Shown here: positions 10,560 to 20,088 of the stretch, one piece after another
How positions within the stretch are numbered: position 1 is the first letter of the stretch
Layout of the letters: each line of letters starts with the position of its first letter
DNA from: Ignavibacteriota bacterium
GTDB taxonomy: Bacteria; Bacteroidota; Ignavibacteria; Tepidaquicellales; OLB5
DNA: 64,000 bases
Direction: 5' to 3'
Assembly (NCBI GenBank): GCA_003820375.1
Contig: RPQH01000004.1
Span: 1-64,000, forward strand
Notes under the pieces: model-generated
What the model was told of the DNA's origin: nothing
The model's database searches: none
Seen by the model: only the letters and a program-made list of their open reading frames with translations
Position numbers and translations under genes: made by a program

Positions 10560-11322
10560 GCGTCATGGAAAAAACTGAACTGATATAGTCTTCATAAAAC
10601 ATGAACTCGATCGTTGTCGTATCGGTGAACGTAACGTTCCAGCACGACGGCAAGGAAAGAGGGATGACATGAATTTCATCGCCGGCAAAGATGCCGCTTG
10701 AGCCCGTGACATACCTATTGCTGTTGACGATGACGCCATAAAAATCGGTTTTGGATTTGACGGTATAGGGAATGTGCGGCTTAAACGTGAATGCCGGCAA
10801 GGGTTCGTTATAATAAAAATTTATCTTCCAATACGTCTTTTCGTAGCTATGCTGCATAAAGACGAAATACCAGGCGACGATGCCGATAGATACAAAAGCC
10901 AGGGCATAGGCAAAGACTCGTTGCCGCAATTTGAAATAAAAGGCAAAGCCGCCAAACAGCCGATATTTGGCAAAACCGCGGCTGTGCCAAATCCTTTTTA
11001 TGATATCGAATTCGTTGGCGATTAGCGTTGGCACCGACACAACGAACATGTATGAATGCCTTATGACCCGCCACCAAAAGAAAGGAAATATCCACAAGCC
11101 GGCAAATCCGACAAAAAGCGCGACGAATGATAAAATAGTTGCTATTACTTTTCCGCCAAGCGAATACGCTTCGCTCACTATTGTATGGGCATTCAAACAA
11201 TACGTGATTGCCCAATACAGGCCATATTGGGAAGCGGCTCCGATGAGAAAAAAAACAATCGCCTCCCCCGGGCTTTCAAAATCATGGCGCATGGAATCTT
11301 TTAGACGTTCAAATAACACCAC
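10417..11322 (-). CDS. Multi-pass membrane protein, conjugative-module associated
   Basis: Several TM segments; 301 aa; same-strand gene chain with coupling ATPase. Confidence 0.6.
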   Translation of the reverse strand: MVLFERLKDSMRHDFESPGEAIVFFLIGAASQYGLYWAITYCLNAHTIVSEAYSLGGKVIATILSFVALFVGFAGLWIFPFFWWRVIRHSYMFVVSVPTLIANEFDIIKRIWHSRGFAKYRLFGGFAFYFKLRQRVFAYALAFVSIGIVAWYFVFMQHSYEKTYWKINFYYNEPLPAFTFKPHIPYTVKSKTDFYGVIVNSNRYVTGSSGIFAGDEIHVIPLSLPSCWNVTFTDTTTIEFMFYEDYISSVFSMTLEVWENKAEGHHVRPESFSYRQPRNLPATTNEEDKNGGKKQKNKNKK

Positions 11323-12022
11323 AGCTAAAGCCCTTTCCGAAATCTTTGGATATGTCTCCGATAAAGTGCACGGAAAATTTTAAGGCGGAAATATCAGGCA
11401 TTGGCAATCTTATGAGGCGGCAAATGTTTTTCCAGTACGCATACAAAGCCGCGTCATGGGAAAGTCGGACGTAGTTGTCCTTTTTATGTTCAAGCCAGCC
11501 GCTATTCCACTGGGGCTTTGGCTCTTCGATTTCCAAAAAAGTCAGCTTGTATCTAGAAAGATTTTCATCTTTTTGCACAAGCAAGGCATCCGGTATAAGG
11601 TAGACCGGATAACCAAACCGTGGAAACAGTAACGTGTAAAAGTGCGGTAACTTGAGGCAACGTACAAACACATCGGTGTTATGCAGTTCGTTTAGATCCC
11701 CTTTGCCAACCGTTTCCGGCGGCAATATCTCGGTAACATATCCGGCTTCATTTAAAATCGGCAGGACTTTGTTGGTTGCCGCGTATACTTCATGTCTTGG
11801 GCTTTTTAAATAGCCAAGTTCGCAAAGTTCACTCAGTTTTTTATACGTGCAAATTTTGGTGAAGCTTTTTTTTATAAGCTGATACTGCCTAATATGCACG
11901 TATTTAAAAAGACGGGTATAGTAAAACACCTGCCATAACTGACTGAAGGTTGCCCCTGCCTTGGTCGGCACGAGATGGGCTAATTCATCGACTGTGACGA
12001 TTTTTTTATAATCTATGTTCAT
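11309..12022 (-). CDS. Replication-relaxation-like winged-helix protein
   Basis: N-terminal wHTH-like segment and YLIPDALLV...LTFLEIEEPKP pattern, similar in layout to ORF 17732..18541 (PDILIRV...FLLVEIERKK). Confidence 0.5.
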   Translation of the reverse strand: MNIDYKKIVTVDELAHLVPTKAGATFSQLWQVFYYTRLFKYVHIRQYQLIKKSFTKICTYKKLSELCELGYLKSPRHEVYAATNKVLPILNEAGYVTEILPPETVGKGDLNELHNTDVFVRCLKLPHFYTLLFPRFGYPVYLIPDALLVQKDENLSRYKLTFLEIEEPKPQWNSGWLEHKKDNYVRLSHDAALYAYWKNICRLIRLPMPDISALKFSVHFIGDISKDFGKGFSCGVI

Positions 12023-12040
12023 AAAGTATCCATATATTGT

Positions 12041-12143
12041 TTATACGGGTACCGTATAACTTTAGCTGAAATAGGAAGAATATTTATACGGGTTTTTTGA
12101 TATAACAGAATATGAATAAAAGACTTAAAACCGTTTTACGGTT
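12041..12143. promoter_or_regulatory. Cluster of inverted/direct repeats in divergent intergenic region
   Basis: TTATACG-ggtac-CGTATAA (12041-12059); TTTATACGGGT repeated at 12040 and 12083; AACCGT-ttt-ACGGTT (12129-12143). Confidence 0.55.
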
Positions 12144-12207
12144 CCCACATTATCACAACTATCCCCCTTCCCAAATTAACATTTATTTTTAGTTTTTTTA
12201 AAAACTA

Positions 12208-12238
12208 AAGGTTTCTCGGGCATAGCCCGAGAAACCTT
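12208..12238. terminator. Perfect 14-bp hairpin with 3-nt loop
   Basis: AAGGTTTCTCGGGC-ATA-GCCCGAGAAACCTT. Confidence 0.65.
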
Positions 12239-12298
12239 CTTGATATTTTTAGGTACAGTCGTACCACCAGAGATACTAAATTCATTACACAATTCTTT

Positions 12299-13201
12299 TT
12301 GCCCTGCAAGAACAGAAGATATTATGTATGTTCGTCCATGATCACTGACACAACCTTTGTCTACAATTTAAATCCTCCACATAAAGAAATGATGGATATT
12401 TTCTTTCAATCATTGCCGCTTATAATATTAGTATTAGGCATACTTTTAAACCATATTTACACTAAGATAAAAACGGCTTCTGTACTCAAAGAAACCAAAC
12501 AACAGCTGAAATTTTCGCTTCAGATTCTCGAAACAGCAATGCTACAACAGGCTAATTGTATCAATGAGTTTAAAAAGCAATTTAAGGCATCCTCATTGGA
12601 TTTTCAACCCGTTACCCTGGTTACTCATGTAAACACAAAAAACATGAAATCACTTTCAACAAAAGACGAGTATAAGATTTTTATTACCAGAGCCAAAGGG
12701 ACGATAGAGCAAAAATCAGAGATATACAACAAGTTTAACTATGTCGTTTCGGTCATTGAGCGGTGCGAGACCCATCTTGAAGAAGACATGAATAAATACA
12801 TTCGCCGCACCAATGACCTTAAGGACCAGTTTAATGCCCACAACCAGATGTTCTTGACACTGATGAATGAATTAATAAAGAAAAAGATCAACAAGATTGC
12901 TAATGAAAATGAGATTAAATTCATTACATATATGCAACAGGAACATAGAAAACTTGTTGACAGCGGAAAAATAGATGAAATATTTTACGCGATAGAAACT
13001 TTCCACAAGCCGCTTCTTGAAAAAGCAAAGATATTTAATATTGAGCAAATTGCGAATATGATACCGCTTGGTATAGGATTATTACGTCAACTAAAATTCA
13101 CCCAGGAAAGTTTTTACGATATTTTTAACAGTTACGAAATAGCCTTGAAAACGTCGCATGATTTTATAAAAATTGTGCTTGGCTCTAAGACATTTAAATA
13201 A
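12299..13201 (+). CDS. Membrane-anchored coiled-coil hypothetical protein (likely start ~12389)
   Basis: Hydrophobic FFQSLPLIILVLGILLNHIY followed by long charged helical region. Confidence 0.5.
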   Translation: MPCKNRRYYVCSSMITDTTFVYNLNPPHKEMMDIFFQSLPLIILVLGILLNHIYTKIKTASVLKETKQQLKFSLQILETAMLQQANCINEFKKQFKASSLDFQPVTLVTHVNTKNMKSLSTKDEYKIFITRAKGTIEQKSEIYNKFNYVVSVIERCETHLEEDMNKYIRRTNDLKDQFNAHNQMFLTLMNELIKKKINKIANENEIKFITYMQQEHRKLVDSGKIDEIFYAIETFHKPLLEKAKIFNIEQIANMIPLGIGLLRQLKFTQESFYDIFNSYEIALKTSHDFIKIVLGSKTFK

Positions 13202-13378
13202 AACTTTTTTACTATATTTAATTAAAATAAAAAACTACCCTTCAGGATAGCTTATTGTTTTAAAAAACTAAAATTTATTTCGTTTTTATATGGAAAAGGT
13301 TTTTCGGACAGGACTGTAAATTACTTACCTAATATAGGTGATATATACAAATGTTGTATGCTATATAAAATAATATTT

Positions 13379-14203
13379 TTATTTAGTTTTTCTTTTTTTC
13401 CTTTTGGCTATAGTTATGTTCAAACACTGTGACAATTGCGTTATGCAGAACCGCTTTAATTTCTGCAATTTGACTTTCTCATCAGATCCATGGATGCCCA
13501 ACTTGTCATATAATTTTTCTGAATGTATCTCGTGGGCTGCTAGATTTCGTACTGCATTAATCTTTCTGACGTTTGTAAACCATGTAGCATCAAGCTTACC
13601 AGCTGTTTCTAGCCATGCTTCGCTCACTGCCCGGTACTGAATTGGTTCTTGGACTTTTAAGTTTGAAGCTATATTTGTAGCTGTTGCCAAATCAAGATAG
13701 GAAGTTGCTTTTTCTGGAAAAGTTTTTGTAGAATTGGCTAAGTGGGGATGATACTTCCTATAATACTCTTCAACTATGGGCTTAAATTGCTTGTCGTAAA
13801 AGTCTTTTTGGTGCCGTAAGACGTACCATGCAAATTGGCCATACAAATCGACTTTGTCTTTTTCAGGATCGATCGGAAGCGCTTTTTGGACATGGATAAA
13901 CTTCTCTAAGGCATTTACACAATCTCTAAAGCTTTGAGGAAGTATTTCTTGAGAAATATTGTACTCTTCGGTTGAGAATTTATTAATACCTAAGCCTCCG
14001 CAAAAGAACAGACGAATCATGTAATCCAGCATAAGCCATGATTCAAGTATAATGTGCCGGGCTGATGCGCTTCTTTTTATATAAAGCAAACTCTTATCAA
14101 ATATCTCAACAAGTTTTTCTAATTCTCTAGCCGATGTGTAGACTAGACTTGACTGGTCGAAAGCGAAAAGGTTTGACAGCCAGAATAATTCTTTTTTATT
14201 CAT
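13379..14203 (-). CDS. Hypothetical protein
   Basis: 274 aa intact ORF. Confidence 0.5.
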   Translation of the reverse strand: MNKKELFWLSNLFAFDQSSLVYTSARELEKLVEIFDKSLLYIKRSASARHIILESWLMLDYMIRLFFCGGLGINKFSTEEYNISQEILPQSFRDCVNALEKFIHVQKALPIDPEKDKVDLYGQFAWYVLRHQKDFYDKQFKPIVEEYYRKYHPHLANSTKTFPEKATSYLDLATATNIASNLKVQEPIQYRAVSEAWLETAGKLDATWFTNVRKINAVRNLAAHEIHSEKLYDKLGIHGSDEKVKLQKLKRFCITQLSQCLNITIAKRKKRKTK

Positions 14204-14367
14204 AGATTGGAATGATTTAATTTGCTACAGTATTTGTACAAAAATACATAACAATAATTACCAAATAAATAAAAATTACCACTCCACCAGAGGAGTTTAG
14301 ATTTTCCCATTATTAATTCAGATTTTTTCATTTTAATCGTATAATTTTCTCGTGTAAATAGCTATAT

Positions 14368-15576
14368 TTGAATATGATTACATATTCACTCGATACAACT
14401 CATTTTATCGGATTTGCTGCTGAAAAAAGCGAACCGGGCAAAAAAGTAAAAATCATTACCAAATGCAAACTGATGACATCGGATAAACCTGTCTTTCATG
14501 TGTGGATGAGGCATATTACGGGAATATTTTTACAACAAAGCCCTGTGCTGGTAACTTCAATATCAAAATTTCTAATTCTTATCCATTCTAATGACAAGGC
14601 AGATGTTTATATCAACGATTTTGAAGAAACATCATTAGCCAAAGTCACAAGGAACATCAAAGCCGGAGAACAGGTGTATGTAAGCGATATATCCGACATA
14701 TCCGACATCAAATTTCCTGATATAGACGTTAAACCGGATGATTGCATAATATATTGCTGCCGCAATGAGTGGCGCTTTAGCCTGTATTTTGACGCTGAAA
14801 GACAGATTGACACAGATGTGTTAGCTCAAGAACTGGGCGAATTAAAAAAGGAAGGTGTTTTTTATTCTCTGTTAGAATCAACAAATGCACAAGTTTCAAT
14901 GTTAGATCCGCATACGGTAAAAGTTATTGTATTGACTGAGGGAAAAACTGATTGGAAGCATTTGCTGGCGGCTATGAATAAATTAAATATTAAGACTGAT
15001 ATAGCGTTTTTTGAAGATGATAAAGACAGAGGCGCAGATGATTTACTCAAAATGTGTGAGCATTATTCTGAATTACCGCAATCAATACCTATGATCTTTG
15101 TTTTTGACCGAGACGATAAAAGAATTATGAGTAAGCTAAAAGCTAAAGAACAAGACGATTGTGGCTATCAGGAATGGGGACATAATGTGTTCTCTATGTG
15201 CTTACCAGTGCCTAAAGACCGCTCAGACGAAACACATGCTATTTCTATTGAATTTTTTTATAAAGACAAAGAGATTACACAGATGAATTCTGAAGGGAGA
15301 CGAATCTTTTTTAGTACCGAGTTTCATAAAAAAACAGGGAACCATATCTCGCACCCATTGCATTGTGCTGAACGTAACAAAATCGACGAACATAAAATAG
15401 GAATCATTGACAGTGCTGTGTATGATCGCGACAATCATAGCTTTGCATTATCTAAAAATGACTTTGCAGAAGCAGTTTTGAATCAACAAGACAACTATAC
15501 TAATTTCGATTTTACAGAGTTTAACGCTATATTTAATATTATTGAACAAATTATCAATCTGCGGATTTCACATTAG
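14368..15576 (+). CDS. TOPRIM-domain-like hypothetical protein
   Basis: VIVLTEGKTDWKHLLAAMNKL ... IPMIFVFDRDDKR resembles TOPRIM E and DxD motifs. Confidence 0.5.
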   Translation: MNMITYSLDTTHFIGFAAEKSEPGKKVKIITKCKLMTSDKPVFHVWMRHITGIFLQQSPVLVTSISKFLILIHSNDKADVYINDFEETSLAKVTRNIKAGEQVYVSDISDISDIKFPDIDVKPDDCIIYCCRNEWRFSLYFDAERQIDTDVLAQELGELKKEGVFYSLLESTNAQVSMLDPHTVKVIVLTEGKTDWKHLLAAMNKLNIKTDIAFFEDDKDRGADDLLKMCEHYSELPQSIPMIFVFDRDDKRIMSKLKAKEQDDCGYQEWGHNVFSMCLPVPKDRSDETHAISIEFFYKDKEITQMNSEGRRIFFSTEFHKKTGNHISHPLHCAERNKIDEHKIGIIDSAVYDRDNHSFALSKNDFAEAVLNQQDNYTNFDFTEFNAIFNIIEQIINLRISH

Positions 15577-15628
15577 TTTTTAGTTATAAAATACTTAAGA
15601 GAAATCAAAATTAATCCTGATTTATAAA

Positions 15629-15650
15629 TAAAAGCTACCCGGTAGGATAG
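15629..15650. terminator. Terminator hairpin (related copy near 13232-13255)
   Basis: AAGCTACCCGGTAGGATAGCTT; related CTACCCTTCAGGATAGCTT downstream of 13201. Confidence 0.55.
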
Positions 15651-15670
15651 CTTAATTTATTTCATAAGAG

Positions 15671-15922
15671 CTATGCTTTATCACAGAAAACGGAACATTG
15701 ACAGTAGTCACAATAAGCAGTATTTCCGTCGACGACACTCACTTCGTGTAAGCAACTACAGCAGATGTAACTGCTTTCGTCGTCTGTTTCATTAAGAAGC
15801 GATTGGCGAAGTATGTCATCAACCACATCGGTCATAGGCTTTTTTTGGATTTTGCCTTTTTTGTAAATAATGGGGATTAGGTCGTCTTTAATTTTCGGGC
15901 TGTATAAGCCTTTGCCATTCAC
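15671..15922 (-). CDS. Small zinc-ribbon-like protein
   Basis: CCSCLHEVSVVDGNTAYCDYCQCSVFC cysteine pattern. Confidence 0.5.
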   Translation of the reverse strand: MNGKGLYSPKIKDDLIPIIYKKGKIQKKPMTDVVDDILRQSLLNETDDESSYICCSCLHEVSVVDGNTAYCDYCQCSVFCDKA

Positions 15923-15985
15923 GTTTAGCCTCCTTTCTTTTTGTTTGAATGTTTTTAAAATGTGCTTTTTAGAATGTAGTAATGA

Positions 15986-16747
15986 TTAAAAAAGTGGCAA
16001 TTGTTCAGATTTCAGGGCGGGTACTTGAGTAAACGGCGTGTCAATCGTCGCTTCATCGTCTGTTTCTTCAACTGTACTGGAAGGATTAGACGTTTGTTTG
16101 ACTGACTCTATGTACGACTCTTTAAATACCTCAAAGCGTCTGCCGGTTAGTTCCCGGAATACGCCGCCATACATGCTTCTCTTTGTCTCATAGGCTTTCT
16201 TGCATTCAAATGCTAGCGTATCTCCCCAGACAACAACACCATTAACATTAAAGAACAAGAGGTTTAAGGCACACATCTTAACACAGGTCAAATCGATGTC
16301 TTGCCCGTAAAAGACCGCCTCGTCCAGCTGGGCGTTCGTCATGGTCTTAAAGCAGGAGATGAGCATGATGCCTGAGCCGCAAGCCGGATCTAAGATTTTC
16401 CCACCTTGGGGTGAGATTGCTTTTGCCATAAACTCAGCCACTTGCTTAGGCGTAAAGTACTGGCCTCTAAACTTATTTGCCATGTTCCACTGCATGTAGA
16501 GTTCACCCAAGATGTCGTCATTTGTTTCTTGCATGATCTTTAAAAGAGCAGTAAAAGCTTTGGCAAAGTAATCGATTACCCGCTCACCTGTTTTTCCTTC
16601 ATTGCCATACCTTCGAACGATTTCTAAGTAATGCTCATCGTCTCGCTGCATGGTAAAAAGTATTAGATCAAGCCAGTCTATAAACACGGCTTCAGAACTA
16701 TAGCCGCGGCGTAGGATGGCTTCTAAGCACTTAAGGATCTCATTCAT
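15986..16747 (-). CDS. N-6 DNA methylase-like protein lacking motif IV
   Basis: Motif I ILDPACGSGIMLISC; GQYFTPKQVAEFM; no (N/D)PP(Y/F/W) found. Confidence 0.75.
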   Translation of the reverse strand: MNEILKCLEAILRRGYSSEAVFIDWLDLILFTMQRDDEHYLEIVRRYGNEGKTGERVIDYFAKAFTALLKIMQETNDDILGELYMQWNMANKFRGQYFTPKQVAEFMAKAISPQGGKILDPACGSGIMLISCFKTMTNAQLDEAVFYGQDIDLTCVKMCALNLLFFNVNGVVVWGDTLAFECKKAYETKRSMYGGVFRELTGRRFEVFKESYIESVKQTSNPSSTVEETDDEATIDTPFTQVPALKSEQLPLF

Positions 16748-17544
16748 ACGCTATTCACCTGCCTGCCTTGCAACAAGTATTTGAGTATGGCATCGACCTC
16801 GGAAAGAACCTGTATGACGGCCGCCTGTGGCGTAATGCTTAGGTCTTTAGCATAGGACTCGATATAGCGATACGTGTTGCCGAAGTGACGAGAGCCGTCT
16901 TTTCCGACAATCCGGCACAAAGCCTGCGCGGCCAACTCTGCCGTTATCTCTTGTACCGGATCCTGACCCCGTTTCAGCGTGCCTTTGAGTTTGTGGTCAA
17001 CGGCATGGCACAGTTCATGGAAAAACGTCTTTTCCTCAGGCGTGGCCAGGGCTATAATCTTCATCCTGGGGTCATAGTAGCCGTTATAGGCGTCGTTTCC
17101 GCCCGTAGCGTGGATTTCTACCCCTAGGGCTTTGGCTTTCTCTATAAGGGGAAATTGGGGCACGACGAGTTTTTGGTAATCCAAGGGCTTTCCCTCGGTG
17201 TCTTCGACTTTAAAGACACAGCCGCAGCAAAAGCCTTTTAAGATAGTTTTTTCATCGGTTATCTCATTATCAGCTGTTTCGCTCTTTTGCTTGATAAATA
17301 CCGGCACCAAGATGTCGAATGAATGAGATCCTTTTTTCACCTGCCGGCCGACGGCCTGCCATTGCCGGTAACCCCGGGCGTCTTCAGTGCCGTGAAAAAA
17401 CATCATGAGGCGGTTTAACATGCTCCAACTCGCCGATGGGATATTGGGAATGGGAAACATGGCATAGGCGACGGCTTCGGGAATGGTGCCGTTTTTGAAT
17501 TCAGACAACAATGTATCCAAGACTTCTTTTACTCGTGCTAACAT
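16744..17544 (-). CDS. ArdC-like antirestriction protein (ssDNA-binding + zincin metallopeptidase)
   Basis: ArdC N-domain-like WSMLNRLMMF..ARGYRQWQAVGRQVKKGSHS; zinc motif KTFFHELCHAVDH; ATGA overlap with next gene. Confidence 0.8.
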   Translation of the reverse strand: MLARVKEVLDTLLSEFKNGTIPEAVAYAMFPIPNIPSASWSMLNRLMMFFHGTEDARGYRQWQAVGRQVKKGSHSFDILVPVFIKQKSETADNEITDEKTILKGFCCGCVFKVEDTEGKPLDYQKLVVPQFPLIEKAKALGVEIHATGGNDAYNGYYDPRMKIIALATPEEKTFFHELCHAVDHKLKGTLKRGQDPVQEITAELAAQALCRIVGKDGSRHFGNTYRYIESYAKDLSITPQAAVIQVLSEVDAILKYLLQGRQVNSV

Positions 17545-17731
17545 GAGTATTGTTCCTTTCTAATATGATTATTATGATTATGTATGAATAATGGTTTGTA
17601 TAAATGTTAACTTGTCTAATTATTGATTGGAGTACTTGACAGTACCCATCTATCCTTTACCCGTTTTATGATGTATAGCATCTTATTGAAAACGGATGTA
17701 TGTACTTTTTAAGGCGCGTTCCAATTCTTGA

Positions 17732-18541
17732 TTACAAAAGTAAAGCGACACGATTGCCTTGCGGCGTATGCCAGACGACATCAGGGAGCCGGTAAAAATT
17801 ATGAAAACCCAGGAAGCGGTAGCGATCAGGCGGTAGGAATTTACAGTAATGGTTCACCAGGTTTTTAAGTAGACCGGTAATGCAATCGATGTGATTTATT
17901 ACAGATGGATTGTTATATTCTTGGGGCCGCAAAAATACGTCCCACCAGATATCGGTATAGACAACTAAGACTTGAAACTGGCTTACGTTATGGGATTTTT
18001 TTTGTGTAATGGCTTGAAACATCTCTTCGTAGCGTTTTATTTTCTCATGAAATACCCGGTCGATAGTCTTTTTTCTCTCGATTTCAACCAACAAAAAACG
18101 TGTTAATTCTTTGGGATTAGAGCTTTCGACCCGAATGAGAATGTCCGGACGTACTCCGTAAAAGCTTGCATCATATCTAAACGTGAATTTCTTGTGAGGA
18201 AATAATCTAAGAAAAGATAAGGCAACGTCAAACTTCATGCTCTCATGCATGATGTTATAAGGCGATCGCTGGTATTTTTTATAGCGGTATTCATTCGGTC
18301 GGCCGATATAGTCAGCCCCTTTCTTAGTCAGGCAATAAAAGACTTCGTGAGCCTTATTAGCCGGCTTGCCGATCGTTTCGATTTTTTCTATTAGACCGTC
18401 TTCTGCGTAGGACTTAAAAAGCTTTCGGGTGAATAACAGTCCGCCTTTGTGGGTTTTGGCAAAAGGCGAGTAAAAGTTATTGAGCGTTCCAACACCGCCA
18501 ATATCGAGTAAGTGATTTAACAATTGTTTTCGGCTGTTCAT
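17732..18541 (-). CDS. Replication-relaxation family-like protein
   Basis: N-terminal wHTH; SMKFDVALSFLRLF...RPDILIRVES...RFLLVEIERKKTIDRVFHEKIKRYEEMF. Confidence 0.55.
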   Translation of the reverse strand: MNSRKQLLNHLLDIGGVGTLNNFYSPFAKTHKGGLLFTRKLFKSYAEDGLIEKIETIGKPANKAHEVFYCLTKKGADYIGRPNEYRYKKYQRSPYNIMHESMKFDVALSFLRLFPHKKFTFRYDASFYGVRPDILIRVESSNPKELTRFLLVEIERKKTIDRVFHEKIKRYEEMFQAITQKKSHNVSQFQVLVVYTDIWWDVFLRPQEYNNPSVINHIDCITGLLKNLVNHYCKFLPPDRYRFLGFHNFYRLPDVVWHTPQGNRVALLL

Positions 18542-18547
18542 ACAAAC

Positions 18548-18590
18548 AAAAATTACATGACATGCTCATATGCATTGTCATGTAATTTTT
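18548..18590. repeat. Perfect 15-bp inverted repeat immediately upstream of the replication-relaxation-like gene
   Basis: AAAAATTACATGACA-13 nt-TGTCATGTAATTTTT. Confidence 0.8.
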
Positions 18591-18609
18591 ATGTATCTGC
18601 TTAAATTCT

Positions 18610-19032
18610 TTGTATCAAACAGTTAGTTTGATAAGTTCATCGCTATATAATGTTTTTTACCTTATTTTTGGCTTAACCAATTTAATTACAATTAACATGA
18701 GCCATTACATTTTTATATACCAGAATTTATTAAGTGATGAAGATTTTACTCAAACAGCAATAGAATCAAAAAATGAAGAAATATTTGAACACCTTGTAAT
18801 GTTGTTAGCTTACCATAAATCAACTGAAGAGTCTACACCCGTATTTAATGCTGTGGTTTTCGGTACGCAAACGCCCATGCAAGAGTTGATCAAAGACTTT
18901 GAACGATATTTCAGAAGCCATGTTGATTTTGTTTTGGTAAGAATTTTGCCATTAACTACAGACAGCGGCTATAAACCGAGAAGTAATGTTAATCATTATC
19001 ACAAGAGGCTTGAAAAGTTAAGAAACTTATAA
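18610..19032 (+). CDS. Hypothetical protein (likely start ~18697, MSHYIF); coding-like frame continues past stop
   Basis: 140 aa ORF; after TAA the same frame reads KKYKKYTQEEILKDLSKWRNDYY*. Confidence 0.45.
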   Translation: MYQTVSLISSSLYNVFYLIFGLTNLITINMSHYIFIYQNLLSDEDFTQTAIESKNEEIFEHLVMLLAYHKSTEESTPVFNAVVFGTQTPMQELIKDFERYFRSHVDFVLVRILPLTTDSGYKPRSNVNHYHKRLEKLRNL

Positions 19033-19171
19033 AAAAAATATAAGAAGTATACGCAGGAAGAAATTTTAAAAGATTTAAGCAAATGGAGAAATGATTATTA
19101 TTAACACACTATCACTATCACAATTATTCAATCACTATTATACATATTCATTATTAAAAATATATTTATTA

Positions 19172-19300
19172 TGTGGCTATTCTCCCGCAAGGGCAGCACC
19201 CCCTTGTTGTAGCGTCCGAGAATCATTATTACGAGGCGGTCACCAAGGGGGTGCTGTCCTTCGGAAACCTTCAGTGTTTACGAGGGACGTAATAGCCACA
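19172..19300. repeat. GC-rich imperfect inverted-repeat element (MITE/structured element candidate)
   Basis: Outer arms TGTGGCTATT/AATAGCCACA (perfect 10 bp); inner GGGCAGCACCCCCTTG/CAAGGGGGTGCTGTCC (15/16). Confidence 0.6.
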
Positions 19301-19617
19301 CTATAGTAATATTTGACTTACCTTAGTAAGGTCAAATGATGTAAAAAATGAACACTCTAATCAAAAAGATAATCCGGAGTAAATAATTCTTGGTATATAA
19401 AAAGAATATATATCGTCATTCATAAAATGATAATTTTTAATTCTCTATTTGCCAGATTCCTCATTATCTTATCATTGCAACAAAGTAACTTGATTGTTTG
19501 TGAGAAATAAAAATGTTAAAAAAAATAACTGAATTTTGTATAAGCTGTTGATTATGTAAATCTGAATGCTTTGTTATCATTTAATGTTTTTAATATATTT
19601 GCTATAAAGATTTTATT

Positions 19618-20088
19618 ATGGATGGATACTCTGAACAATTATTTAAAATTGCTCAACATGATCTCATAGCTTCAGTAGTGTTATATGACAACAGGTTATA
19701 TTTGCAGTCAATTTATATGTTTCAACAGGCAGTAGAAAAGGCTGTGAAATATTTTGCACTATTTTTTGAAATATTCAAACCCCAGGAATTATTTGATAAA
19801 ATCAGACATAAACCATTAAAATTATTTATATATGCAATCGATGAACAAATTCGCCATTTTAAAAAGTTTATTGAGTTAGAAAAAGACCAAGTTATAGGGG
19901 GAGCCGAATTATTCAGTGATTTTGATATGAAAGAATATCTGTCCAAATTGGTTAAAAACAAAGAGGCTATAGAAACTCTGAGTAAACAAGATATTCAACG
20001 CGATAAAAATTTAATCATAGATATATATAATCAAATTATAGAGGCATATAATTTGAAACTTCCTTTTAGAAATAGTAAAAAAAAATAA
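19618..20088 (+). CDS. HEPN-domain protein, frame broken at an A9 run
   Basis: SEQLFKIAQHDLIASVVLYDNRLYLQSIYMFQQAVEKAVKYFAL resembles HEPN; ends ...FRNSKKK* in AGT-A9-TAA; coding continues in another frame to 20512. Confidence 0.6.
   Translation: MDGYSEQLFKIAQHDLIASVVLYDNRLYLQSIYMFQQAVEKAVKYFALFFEIFKPQELFDKIRHKPLKLFIYAIDEQIRHFKKFIELEKDQVIGGAELFSDFDMKEYLSKLVKNKEAIETLSKQDIQRDKNLIIDIYNQIIEAYNLKLPFRNSKKK

Noticed and set aside
9451-11383. Plus-strand ORFs 9451..9984, 10264..10512, 10774..11025, 10967..11383
   Set aside because: Antisense to longer, better-supported minus-strand genes; composition looks like shadow ORFs.
19172-19300. Integron attC site
   Set aside because: Palindromic layout is suggestive, but no RYYYAAC/GTTRRRY core pair was found and no integron integrase is visible.
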